Assembly (NCBI GenBank): GCA_025267735.1
Contig: CM046301.1
Span: 57,121,872 to 57,185,871 of the forward strand
Reading direction: 5' to 3'
Length of the DNA stretch: 64,000 bases
Origin: Mactra quadrangularis
Lineage: Eukaryota > Mollusca > Bivalvia > Venerida > Mactridae
Shown one piece after another: positions 1 to 13,100 of the stretch. Position numbers and translations under genes: made by a program. Position 1 is the first letter of the stretch, and every line of letters starts with the position of its first letter. The notes below the pieces were generated by a model. It saw only the letters and a list, made by a program, of their open reading frames with translations. It was not told the DNA's origin and searched no databases.

Positions 1-1272
1 GCATGATTTATATTGTTTTCTTGCATGTACCATGTTTATTCTATTAAATTCACAATTATCATTTTTATATGCCTTTAAGTGCCTATGGAATATAATCTTA
101 TTTTCGTAGCATTCTTCATTATACCAAGGTTGATTGGGATAGAGTATTTCCCCTTTATCTGACAAAATATTTTTCTTAAATAATGGTGATGCACTATCAC
201 ATATCAAGTTGGATAACTTATCTACGCATTCATCAACTTGTGCGTCTGTTTCTATCAATATGATACTATCGTTAAAGCTGTTTAATTTCTGAGAAAATAA
301 TTCAGATGATATTTTTTCAACGTATTCCGCTTTATGATCATTATTCCATATATACTTATGGTGAATTTTGTCGTACTCATTGGCGACAGTTTTTGTAACA
401 TTATCAATATTATAAAAACATAATGTAAATGATATCAAACAATGGTCAGATAAAATATTGGGATCTGAAACCTCGAATAACTCAATATGATCAAATAAGT
501 CACGTGACCCAATGACATAATCCACAACGCTAGAACCTCTGTGTCCTACGAATGTGCATTTCCCTATACCATTATCTAGACCGAATCGACCGTTAAAAAT
601 CCTCAGACCCGTTTGTTTACATAAATCAAGTAGTAATGAACCATTACTATTAATATGTCCTTTGTCGCGAGAGTATCTTAAAATTTCTTGATCAATATTG
701 TAATCATCTGGCAAAATATCTGAAAGATGTGTATTATTATCGTCCGTAACATAATCCGGTAAGTTCGAGGTTCTAGCGTTCATATCACCACATAACATAA
801 TACTGTACTGGTCATGTTTACCATGTATACTGGTGATAAAATCTATTAATCTGTTGTATACATTGATATCAATCATATTTTGACGACTACTGTCATCTGG
901 AACAACATAACATAAACATACAAACAAATCGTGATCCATAAATAGTTTGGTACCCTGTATTTTTATACAAATAATATCGTCCTGACTCTGGAAAACCAGT
1001 GTTTCATCACTTACTAAATTAGTTCTTATGTATATAGCAATACCTCCTGAAGATCGTTTTGTATTCTTTTTTATCGAAGTCCTATTCAAAGAAAAGTGTT
1101 CAAAATTGTCTACTCTAATATCCGATAAAGAATTCGTCCACGTTTTCGTTAACATCACAATGTCATTGTTATTAAATACATTTAATAATTCTTCTGATTT
1201 TAACTTGTTTGTTCGTTTTGAAATCAAACCCTGCACATTAAGTAATGCACACCGTACCCTCTCCTCGTGTCC
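1..1272 (-). mobile_element. Non-LTR retrotransposon (LINE) endonuclease domain, partial
   Basis: A minus-strand reading frame is open from a TAG at 1273-1275 to the window edge (about 424 codons) and has the layout of an APE-type endonuclease (exonuclease-endonuclease-phosphatase fold) of a LINE. In order it shows LNVQGLISK near the start, LTKTW, SGGIAIYIR, CGDMNARTS, DYVIGS and SDHCLISF. The GDMN and SDH motifs are intact, but the usual catalytic Glu of the L-T-E-T-W motif is Lys (codon 1144-1146). The reverse transcriptase would lie beyond the left edge. There is no ATG near the start, so this is a 5'-truncated copy or the second ORF of an element. It probably sits in an intron of, or downstream of, the minus-strand VWA gene. 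Family identity rests on recognised motifs only. Confidence 0.85.
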
Positions 1273-1275
1273 CTA

Positions 1276-3261
1276 TGTTTTTTCTACTGGCTCACTATTC
1301 ATGTGCACACTATTTTGGGAAAACCCACTTTCAGTACTATCAATTGTGGTTCTATTTTTAGAACTAGGTACACATGTATACATGTATATATATAATGTTT
1401 TGTTTTAAATAAAATATTTGTGTTTACGTTTTCGATTTGTTTCTAATTCAAATGGGTATGATAGTATATTTTAGACATAACTATACGCACTTTTACATAT
1501 AATGTTCAATTCTATTTAATATTCACTTTCATGTATAAAATAAAGTTCTATATAAACGATGATACTGCATTTATAAAAACATACTAGATGGGAGCCCGTG
1601 CAAGCACGGGCTTTAGGTAAATATTATTGTGTAATGAAACCGGCAATGTTTGTATACGCAATATTTACCTGGTCGACCTGTACTTTGAACATCATAATTT
1701 ACAACAAAAAGGCTAAACTTGTAGAAATTATTGAAATGTAACAGAAAAGATGAAAAAAATATTCAGCTCTCTGAGGGACGAATTTACTTGTGGTGGCAGT
1801 GGTTATTGATTTAATAAAGGGAAATAACCGCTGCGGGGAGTTTGGTCTATTTTTAGTTTTATCTAGAACTATTTTTAGACACAAAACAACCCACTTTTTT
1901 GTTGATTTTTGGCAGTTTTTGCAAATATCAAGAGGCTTTGTCAAAAAAGAATAGTCAACTTGATATGCCGGTATATAGGTGCTCCAGCGACAAACAAAAG
2001 ATTTATTCAAAGCTGCGCAGTTTCTTCCACTAAAGAATGTACAATTCTATAACGATAGAATACAAAATGTATATGCAGTTAAAAACAATATAAAGTTCAA
2101 AGTACTTGTAATATACAATTCTACATGCATAATGCATTTCCATACAGAAAATACAATTATTTACTCTATTCAATTCTATACAATATGCAATTTTAAAATT
2201 ATTCAATATACAGTTCTATTAAATACATGTATATCTTTTTTATGTAAGATATATAATTATATACCCACAATGCAACTCTAAATAAATATAAAATTATACA
2301 ATTCTAAATAGTATTTAATTATATATACAGTATAAAACTCGTTATGCAATATACAAAGTGTCTATATGATATACAAGTCGATACCTAGGTTATATAATTA
2401 TCACTTACATATGTATATATTTTCACATATACAAACGACATAAAAATTCCCGTTAGACCGTTGCTTAAATTAATGGGCCCTAGTTTAGGTCGAAAGTTTC
2501 ATGGTACGAAAACACAAGTGCCGTAGAAATCAGTACCGAACGGATTGATTTTATCAGATACATTTTCTATTCGAGCGCTTTTGAGTTTATCAAAACGAAC
2601 TTTTTCGCTGGCGATCATATCCGAGTTTTTCGAATGTGGATAAGATAATTTCAGTGCGTACTGCGGACCCACCAACTTTAAATATTTGCATTGGGTCTTT
2701 GGCTATTTATGGAAAATTGTATTCTACGCACTTTATATAATTATAAATGGAATATAGTCTATTTTATACTTATAAATTCAAATAATTATAGAAAATTACA
2801 GCGCCTTTTTATTATTATCGAAACTTCTAAGTACGTCAATTTCCATATTGTAGGAAACTTTTATTTTTCAATATTTATGTCTGCTTCGATTTAACAGAAA
2901 ACAATAGCTATTAGAAATTTATCTCTGCAGGTGACGCACCGCTTTGCAAAAAACATATAGCAATTTCTTGTTCTAGTGGCGACAATCCAGACATTTCAAG
3001 GCTTGATTTTTCGGTGTGCATATTAACACACTAATGATTTTCACCAAAACAGACCGCGTGGGATATTTGCACGAGAAATAAAAGCCCATTTCCGTTTTTC
3101 AACACATGCACGACAAAACCGGGTTTGCATCAATAAATGAGCATGACAACCATGCAAACAAACGACAGTCACCAGTAGGAACCCATGTTAACCTATCGGT
3201 GACGGTTCTTCACTAACTGTGATGATGAAAATTGAATAAAATGAATAGCTAGGATTTAAGA
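1276..3261. other. AT-rich non-coding stretch beside the LINE
   Basis: No gene is supported here. It is AT-rich with many short TATA/ATAC runs (2030-2440). It holds the Helitron-like 3' end listed separately at 1584-1612, so part of this stretch may be Helitron body. No VWA-type exon was found on the minus strand, although the VWA domain entered at 4,174 is incomplete and must continue to the left. Confidence 0.5.
1584..1612 (-). mobile_element. Helitron-like 3' terminus
   Basis: On the minus strand a perfect GC-rich hairpin (9-bp arms AGCCCGTGC/GCACGGGCT, TT loop, 1593-1612) is followed after five bases by CTAG and then T. A short GC hairpin just upstream of CTRR with insertion before T is the textbook 3' end of a Helitron. 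The 5' TC end was not located, and no Rep/helicase coding was seen, so this would be a non-autonomous copy. Confidence 0.5.
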
Positions 3262-3427
3262 AATAACTTACAGTTGTCTATATTTTGTTGTCTAATAAAA
3301 TATAGGCACGAGTTGTGATGCGCGTATGATTAAATCACGAGTGCTTTAGCACGAGTGATTTAATAAGCGCATCAAACGAGTGCCTATATTTTATTAGACA
3401 ACAAAATATAGACAACTGTAAGTTATT
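3262..3427. repeat. Long palindrome (foldback/MITE-like element)
   Basis: Two arms of about 80 bp are near-perfect reverse complements. The left begins AATAACTTACAGTTGTC and the right ends with its complement. They meet at GTGCTTTAGCAC around 3341-3352. The structure is a single hairpin with almost no loop, typical of a foldback MITE. No coding potential. Confidence 0.85.
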
Positions 3428-4037
3428 TCGATTCTAACATCGTAAAATACATCCGTAGAAAAGATATATTTATAGAACTATTTTTAACTGTCAGAAACGT
3501 CATGCTGTTGAAATCCACCCCAGTGCAAAGGCCGAAAATAGCATTTATTTACACAATTCTCACAGATAGGTGTTTCTTATTTCGAACAAAAAATATTAAA
3601 ATCTTAATTATAGAATAGAAACCAAATTGTAAAAGTCAACCCTTATAAACTCGGGCGCCATTTTCGGCTTTGCGCATTTAACGTGGGGAGTAAAATTTCA
3701 ACAGCCGTCACGAGCTATATTTTGTTGAATAATAAAGCATAGATGACGTCACATTAAATAAAGAGTGAAAACGCACGTGCCTATGTTAGAATTTGTCTTT
3801 ATTCATATATGGAATAAGTAGAGTAATCGAACATGTGCAATGATATAAATAAATGTAGGTGGTTAAAGTGTTTTTATTGACTCTTTTGAAGAAGTATTGT
3901 CCAGAAGAACACTTGTTATTGCTTATTAGGTCACTTGTTATTGCTACTTGTATACTTTAATATCAGGGGAGTTCGACATTTTTGTCGTACTTTGAAAAGT
4001 ATGCCCTCCCTAGAAAAAAAGTCAAGCATATACTCAC

Positions 4038-4174
4038 CTGAATGGCATTTGGACCTATGGCAAATTGATAGATAAAATCTCTAACGAAGTCAAGTTGTGT
4101 CTGGAAGTTTGTCGAACCTTCACTGGAAGATGAATCCAGAACAAATACAATATCTGCAGGTTTCTTTCCACATT
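4038..4174 (-). CDS. Gene B VWA domain 4, first exon only
   Basis: One exon of 137 nt (phase 1 in, phase 0 out) encodes the first beta strand and MIDAS loop: [20 protein letters not shown], ending at IGPNAIQ before a GTGAGT donor. The matching gene C exon (55994-56154) is 24 nt longer at its start. Remaining exons with the MIDAS Thr and TDG loop are not found between 1 and 4037 and must lie further left, across the LINE. Confidence 0.85.
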
Positions 4175-7100
4175 CTGTAAAAAAGGTAATATACAGTAAT
4201 AGACATATCCATGGAAGCCATTGTATAGACGCATTGGAGGGTCCTTTTGACTTGGGAGTTAATACTTTTGACTTGGGAGTTAATACTTTTGACTTGGGAG
4301 TTATGACTTTTGACTTGGGAGTTATGACTTTTGACTTTGGAGTTATGACTTTTGACTCCAGACTTATTACGTCTTAGTTGTGAAATTAATTAATTAAACC
4401 CCACTTTATAAGCGCGTGAGCGAACACGGTCGTGTTGTGCCAAAATGTGAAATACGTGATTGTGTGTTGTTTTCTGTGCACTTTGTTGGAGATAACAGCT
4501 GGTGTGGTGCCAGCTTATCTGCCTTTGTCGTCTCCGATGTTGAAAAAGCATCACTAATTGAAGAATATTTCAAACAAGGTTTTAAATACTGTGAAATTCT
4601 TGGAATTTTGCTACTTAAGCATGCTATTTTGTTGTCACTGCGTCAGTTGAAAAGAATTTTGAAAACGTTGAACCTGAAACGTCGAGGTGTCCATTTGCAA
4701 TCGCAGTTGAAAAGCATTGTTCGTGTCATTGGCATTGAAATGCATTATAGTGGACAATCTGTCAGTTATCGGACGATATGGCGCCGACTGAAAGTGAATC
4801 ATAATATGGATGTAAGCCATAACGATGTTATGGACCTAAGGAAGGCAATAGGTCTAACTGGTGTTGAAATGAAAAAAAAGCACATCGAATTAAAAGACGT
4901 TTCTATTATGGACCATAAAATATTTGGCATTTAGATGTTTATGATAAGTTGAAACCATTCGGATTTTATCAGATTTTATTGAGATTTTTAGAAGCAAATT
5001 ACATGTATGTACCTGGTGCTGGACTGGGTGTTGGTTTGATCTCTGAAAAATAGTGTAATACATGTGTTGAATTGAAACAATTTTCATTTTCATGGTTAGA
5101 TGATACAAAATGGCTACATTTGGACACAACCTTTACACAATGAATTGTTTATCCATGCAAATTCTAACGAAAGACTTTGTGATGGCATGAATGGCTGTTA
5201 AGGCAATGCTCATATTATAAAATGTCTCAAATATCGCTTGTTTTTCTCGAAACAATGATTTAATTCATTCATTAACTTAATAGGTAGCATCTGTTTAAAA
5301 TGAGAGTGGTATAAATCAAATAGACGTCATCGGTCGCTGTTTAGAAGCGGAGAAAACCCCCAAAGAATATTGAAAGGAATAAGAAGCCAAATGCCAAGTT
5401 AAGCAGCAGTAAAGGTAGCGATTTATCGTGAAACTAGACTATGAATATCAATGTCTCTACCTATTCAGCAGCAAATAAGGTCGAACTTACCCCCACATGA
5501 CCCCTCTTTTATTTCATCAATAAATGTATGTAAAAGATCAAAATTTCCAACAGTAAACACGTGACTTCGGTCTGTAGCAACACCTTCAAGTTCATTATCG
5601 TTTACTTGAGAGCCGATACCAACTGCTAAGATTTTCACACCTTCTTTCTAAAAAACAGAATAAAACCGCGTATCACAGATCACATGGAAAACGAATAAAT
5701 AATATCGGCTCGCCGACCACTATATTGTAACCACATAATGAGGTCTTCGAATTATCTTAAAATGTGTTTCTGGTTATGACAGAAACTCAAGCTGATATAC
5801 ATTGTCGGCAGCCACAGTACTTTCTTCCGTAAAACTCCATTCGTACCGTGGGCAATTTGACCGGCAAAATCTCGCTTTCATAAATATGCATGAGGCAGGG
5901 GGTACCAATCTTCTTCCAATGAAATCGCATGCTACAATTAAATAGTCTTCAATAACAAAGACGTCATACAAGGGTTTCCTTACTTACAATAGAAACCAAC
6001 GCACATGTTTATTTTCAAACATTGGTTGAGTAATTTCATTTGCTAGTTTTCAGCAGTGGTTTTCTTGTGGAACCAATGAAACTGTCTCTTAAATTATTCA
6101 TGATTACGAGTTTTTCGTAACCAAATGGCCCTCGGCATATCGAAGTAATGTATCGTTGGATAACCGACGATGATTGATATAATAAACGCACAATATTGAA
6201 TTTTAAATTAACATGTAAATCTCGACTTTCCATTTCCATTTTGCTACACAACGTATATCTTTTCACTCGACTATGTACAAATGTTCTATGACTGAATGAC
6301 ACGGTATAATACCTTACTTAAATCTCAATTTTCTGTATATTACCAACAGTTTTAAATCTTTTTTGATATTAGACTTAATTTCTACATGTAGAAAATAGGC
6401 CAGAAATACGTCAATGTAAATGCGCACACTTGATTAAATTCCTTTGAATATAATGTGTAGTTATCTGTATATCAATTTTGTGTGAACTGGGATACAAACT
6501 GGACCGTATTGCAACCATACCACAATTCGATCCTATCCATAAGGTGGGCAAGCCGTGGTAGTCACACTAATTTTCCAAAGGTTTGTTAATCATGGAAGAC
6601 AAATTTTAGTTCAATTATCATTGAAATCTCCTTCAGACAGGTACCTGGTAGAGTAATACAACTGCAGACAAGTTTCTAGCTCACGGAAATTAGCAATGTC
6701 CTTAGTGGGGTTAGAACCCGGGACTTCACTATCCCTCAGTGGGCATCCTACGACTGAACCACGTTTCCTGCTTCTTTTAGTCAAACTGTGTGAACATACC
6801 TTCAACAGGTCAGCTTCATGTATAGTGCTTGTTGTGTCGATCGATTGTCCATCTGTTAACATTATTAATATCTTAGTAGCATTAGCACGACTACCATGTT
6901 GTGCTGTGAAGTGAAAGTATCGTGTATATCTAAGGGCATTGTCCGTATGTGTACTACCACCATTATATTGAGTTGCTTGAATACGTGCTATCATTGATGC
7001 TTTGTCACTGTACCTGGATAATATAAATATCTTATTTATTACAGAATTATTATATTATATTATATTTAATCATATTAGGGGCCTAAACGTACAAAATGAT

Positions 7101-10100
7101 AAAGCGTTACCAAAGAAACTTACACCATAACGGTAAAGCATAACTATGCAACAGAGGGTCGTTTTATAAATCCAACCCACGCACAATTATTAACTTATTA
7201 TGAAGTAAGAAAGATATTAAGCTTTGGCATCAATTATTATGGTTATTAATTTGCATTGTTGGAATTCTACTTTAATTATAAGAGTTACATAGCACCGAAT
7301 CATATGGAAGGAAGTACTTGAGCTGGAAACATCCTTGTGTTGTGCTAATATTCATTTTGAATATGTGACAACGACGATAACGATTTACGCAGTCATTGTG
7401 CAATATCTCTTTCATTTTATTATGACAATATAAAAATGTATATCAGTAGCATATATACATAACAACTATTCTAACTACACAGTTATTTTTCGGGTAATAA
7501 ATGTATGAAGCTCTGATGTATCAATACATGTTTAATATTTACGGACTGGTTTCTTCAATGAGTTGACAATCATAGTAATCTATTCGAATGTACTTCATGC
7601 ATTTGCAATAGATTTCATGTTACGGCGTGATGTCCGCAACTTCGAATTCTTCGAATTTTCATAATGTGTGTGTCCACCTTGTACCAGCAACATCTTCTAA
7701 TGACGTCCTCGACATTATCGTAGATTCGGGTTTTAAAGTAAAGTGTTTTTCGACCGTTCTACACCAACAGACTAGATATGTGTAGTTTTGTATGTATTCT
7801 ACTCATTTGGAAGCAATTGCCAGGCAAAAAAAAACCCATAAAAGCCGCGCGCTTCATGGACTTAGCAAACTATGCGTTTCGAAATTTTACACAAGTTCTG
7901 TGTATGTTTTAGTAATTTGGAAGTTTGTTAAGTTTAAATATATTACTAAACGTAAAGAAATCTCAAATATTTAAAAAGGTGGAGTTAGAAAAGTTGTTAA
8001 GTATATATCGAGGGATGCCCGCAAGACTGTAGTAACTACGTTCTTTTAACAATGCATTTACTATAGTCTTTCGGGCAACCCTAGATATAATAGTTAAAAA
8101 AGGTTACTAATTTAATACACATACGTATTTAGATAAAACTCCGTACGTGCAGCTGTACTAAACACAACTAAAGCAAACTGAACATTACTTGGTCCAACAT
8201 CAAACGATTTTACAAAATTAGTAACAAAGTCTATTTGTTTTTGAAAGTTGTCTTTTCCTTCACTGCCTGATCCATCAAGTAGGAATACAATATCTGCTGG
8301 TTTGTCACCACATTCTGATGTGGTCTTACCTGAAATATGGATATATTTTGTTCAACTTTCAGTGGTGTATACATGAACCCCGCTGATTTAAATACTCTTT
8401 CCAGTACTTCAGTTCTCGCTATCGAAAATAAAAGGTTATATCCGCTTCTATGCCCGATTATTATCGAACAGATAAGTATTTAAATCGAGTATCTAAATTA
8501 GCAAGGTTAATACATGCATCACTGACAGTTAAATATTTTTACACTAGAATATAGGTATATGATGAAAATGTCAACACATACAACAACAACATAGTTGGTG
8601 GTTGCCTTGGGGTATAACTTTTGATTCTCGGATAGGTCCATATCTTTCAAGCTAGTACAAAGCACACACCATTGACAGTGGCTGACAAATGCAGAAGATA
8701 GGTCTTAGAAATATAACATGACCAAAATTCTCGAAGGTATGTAGGTCCCACCTGGTAATCGAACCCACGGTTCTGGATTTGTATTCAGATGCGCTACTAA
8801 CTGCGCTAATCGAGCGGGTTATAACTACACAATACAGCAATACAAAACGATTTATTGTTGTAAGGCAAATATATATAACATTTTACAGTTTTATTTTAGT
8901 CAGCTGTGAGTAGTCCAGTACCTACGATGATACTTTAAACCGACCTTAATTCCATATGGGTATACGTGTATTACCTTTAATATTGTAAGCCGTTATCTAT
9001 TAATCAACTTGTATACTTACAAGCAACACTTTCTACTTCTTTTTGTATAGTATTTAAAAGATCAAAGTTAGCTACAGCAAACACGTGTTGTTGGTCAGTG
9101 GCTATGTTGTTGAGTTCTGTTTGTGTTATTGAGGATCCAATACCAACTGACATGACCTGTATAATTTATAATTTTATTATAAGTTTTATTTATACATTTG
9201 TAATTTTATTCAACCTTTGTAGTGAGAAGTGCTCATTTGAAAACATAATTGTCTAATATCTAATTCATTACATAGGGCCAGCCATGATCATGGTTTGCCG
9301 GACGTACTTTTACCTTCCAAAGTACGACTGGGAACCAGACAAATTGTTCTTTACCTGTACTCCAGTATGTTGAAGTAACTCGGCTTGTGTCTTCGTCTTA
9401 CTGGGATAGTAAGAGTTACCGTCCGTTATCACAATGACTAACTTTGATACAGGTGATTGTCGTCCACCATTTTCTGTTTTAAAACTGAAAAAGTATAAGT
9501 AGTTCTTGAGAGTAATATAATTATAGGGACAGCCTATTGATGGAAAAGGCATGCAATTAAGTGAAGTAGTTAGCTGGTCGTTAGAGCTATACAATTATAT
9601 TCAATAAACAATTAAATCTCCATTTCGCCAATATATGCTTCATTTCGCTTCATTGCGTGTTTTAGTTATAAAGTTATACCGTCCCACAATGCAACGATTG
9701 GTTAGCACAAGAACCAGAAGCGTTCCAAACGTGCGAATTTAGTTTGAAAAAATGAGGGTATGTTATCTCCCTTTCATATGATTTTTAGAAGGACCAAAGG
9801 GAGGTAACTAGAAACCGGAAGTTATCGACACAAAATTCAGTTTAAACAGTGTACAGAAATTGATTTGACAAAATTCGTAAAATATCTAATCGTCTTTTCC
9901 ACATTATGTGTAAACAAAATATGATTTACAAAACAAAACAGGGTCAAGAATATTGGTAATTTGTATACCACTTTCAGTGGCGCATGCATTAACCCCGCTT
10001 ATCTAAATGTTTGATTACCGAACGTGAGTTCACAAATACTGTGGTTCGTATTTGAATTAGCATGGCAAATTAATGACTTAGTGTATGCGCCATTGGCAGT

Positions 10101-13100
10101 TGACCAATTTTTTCAATAACTGAAAGAGAACATTAAACGCTGGTGGAAAAAGTTTTTACCGAATGCATCACAACAAATAATTCTGATTCCAAACAATGTT
10201 TTTTAACAATTGTTATCCAAAGCCACATTTGCATTGTCTTTTTTGTAACATTTTGGACACAATATTCAATAAAAAAAATTGTTTCGATCCAAAAATCGAA
10301 TCGAACTAATTACCGATTAGAAGACGCGATCGCTTAAAGTCGCGATCATTCGAAGTTTTTGCGCATCCGCGTACTACTTCGAGCAATTGAATTTACTGTA
10401 ACACTGTAAGTAACACGATTGCATGTAGTCATATAATGCAAAATAGTTGAATAGTTTTTTCTCTCAAAATTATTACTTTGTTAAGGAGCAAACCTGTTCA
10501 GTCTAACAAATTGTAAAGCTTTTTCAGTATGGGTACCACCTCCATAGTAAGTCACATTACCAATAGCACTCAGTAAATCTGCCTTGTTGCTGTATTCATT
10601 TAGAAAGAATTCATTAAACACATTTGTAGAAAAAGTTACAATACTGATTTGAATGTTGTTAGGGCCGATCTTGAATCTGAAATGAAATAATAATTCGAAT
10701 ATCTATATTTATAAATACATTCATATCAGTTGTCATGAATATTTGAAATACATTACTCATGGTGGCAACACCACGTGACTATGACATCAAAATGCTATGG
10801 TTTCAAGAAGAAAACAGTGAACATTCAGCCTCGACTCAAAGTTTAAAGAGCAATAAGTCTATTAATTCTTGTCAGATTTCAATGACACTTGCCCGAGGCT
10901 TAGCGGAAAAGTGTATACTATTTGCTAACACCCTGAAAAACAATTTCCTTTTTAGTGTTCTACAATGACAAATCGTCGTCATTTATTGAATTGGAAAAAC
11001 GTTGGTATATTTTACAAGGTAATGGCAAAAAGTATAAAACGAGATGTGATGCGCAGCAAATAGTATACACTTTTCCACTTTGCCTTGAGTAGGTATCATT
11101 AAATTCTAACAAGAATTTACAGACTTACAGCTCTTTAAATCTTTGAGTCGTGGCGGATTTTTACTGTGTCATTCTTTAGAACGTAGCATTTGCAATGTCA
11201 GAGTCACGTGGTATTTCCATCATGATACTAAAGCAATAGATTTTTTAAGTTTAGCACAGTGCCAACACAAATTATGGTCATTTTTACGGCGACCAGCTCA
11301 CGAAACATAGCTTTTCTGGACCTATGTCAATAATAGGTACTCACTTACTCTTCCACATGTCGACTAATTCTCAATATACCTTATTAATTCAACATTATAC
11401 ATTTTGTATATATTATTATATTTATTATATTTATAATATTATATATTGCATATTTTTTCGACGTTACACGGTTGGGCCGTGTTAATTTGTTTTATTAATT
11501 TGTTTATTTTCAAATCAATTTGTGTGTCTTTAATAATATCAACATAGCAGATGACCTCTGTGTACTTACGTTTCTGTGACATTTTTGACAAGTTCTAATT
11601 GTTTACGGAAGTCGGTTTCACCTTCACTAGACGAAGAATCTAGTACAAAAACTATATCAGCTTGTTTACTGTCACATGTATCTAAAATATAGATTTTGTA
11701 TTAACACTTTGCCGAGTCAAAATCCCTGATCAGTACTTTCACTTTCAGCAGTTTTCATACCCATTACATAATTGTATTTTATAGGTTTACGAGCCTGTAT
11801 CAACATTTCTTTATTTGTTTACCTACATATGCAAGACTGCATACTTAACTAATTTAAACAACTTTTCCCAAAGCTTTTTTGTTGTATACGGGTACTCGCA
11901 AAACTCTTCCACAAGAAGTCGACACTTTTGTCCATGATTTTATTTCATATTACATGTATATCGTAATATAGTAGTAGACTGGTTCAAAGACGAACGTGCC
12001 AACCCCTATACAACAGTCATTACAAAATAGCAGTACTTCTGAATATATAAGTGATTAAAGTGTATTCGAAAAAAGCGATAAGAGCAGATCTGTACTTGCA
12101 AATCACTTTAATGAACGACAACTTTCAATGAAGATTTCATTATTTGTAGTCAATATGATTTATGAAATGAAACGTATAAAATGATAATGTGATATCAATT
12201 ATGACTGACATATAACTGGTTTACTATTCATTGGAATTAATGCCGTATCCACGCAATTTTGGTAATTTTACTGTGGCCATCTCGCCATACCTAGGTGTCC
12301 TGGACATTTGTCTATTACCAGTAGTCACATAGACCGACAACTTCTCCATATACGAGTACATTATCACTGGTGGAAAATCGACAACATTATCAAAGTTTAA
12401 AGTTCATGGAAGGGTATACAAAGCTCGGATGGGTTTCAAAGCATCAATCCCTTCAGGACACTAGATTCGAAATTCTGAGCGTAGCCCACTAAGTCAGGGG
12501 CCGTGGTGCTTGAATGTTTGTATACATGGTAATCACTCATGAAATATGTCTGTTGGTTTGATGAATATTTTAAATTAGGAATTGATGAGTCGATTGTTAG
12601 ACAAAATATTACAAACCTATTATCACGTCCACGCCTGAAAATACATTAAGTTGAAATTAAAGACATTTTAAACCTAAAATAACATGGTCAATATGACCCA
12701 GTATATTTAGTTAAATATAAACGCCGAGTCGGCACCACGGTCAAAAAGCGAAACCAACGACTGCAAATGTAGGGGTTTTCCCATAACGTTTTCTTATTCA
12801 TCATTTTTATTGGATAATGTGGAATGTCCTCTCCTTCTAGTAAGTAACATATTTGTATGTTTGTTTGTTTGGTTTAACGCCGTAGCAACGCGTTGTATAG
12901 GTTATGTCACGGCGATCAGCCCACCTAATCACTGCGCATGTTTCTTGAAAGTCTAAAACACTGGATTTAGTTGTTAACCAACTACTAGGAGCATACTTCC
13001 GTCGCTACATTATTTAGAATCAATGGTAGATGGGAGAATGACCGTAGAAAATTATATCATGACCAAGCTCCACGAAAGTATGCCCCGCCCGGGAATCGAT

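Noticed and set aside
1028..1408. Plus-strand open frame of 126 codons
   Set aside because: Antisense shadow of the LINE endonuclease frame, whose motifs are clear on the other strand.
1276..4037. Remaining exons of gene B VWA domain 4
   Set aside because: I searched by eye for the GxT and TDG exons on the minus strand and found none; they are presumed left of the window.
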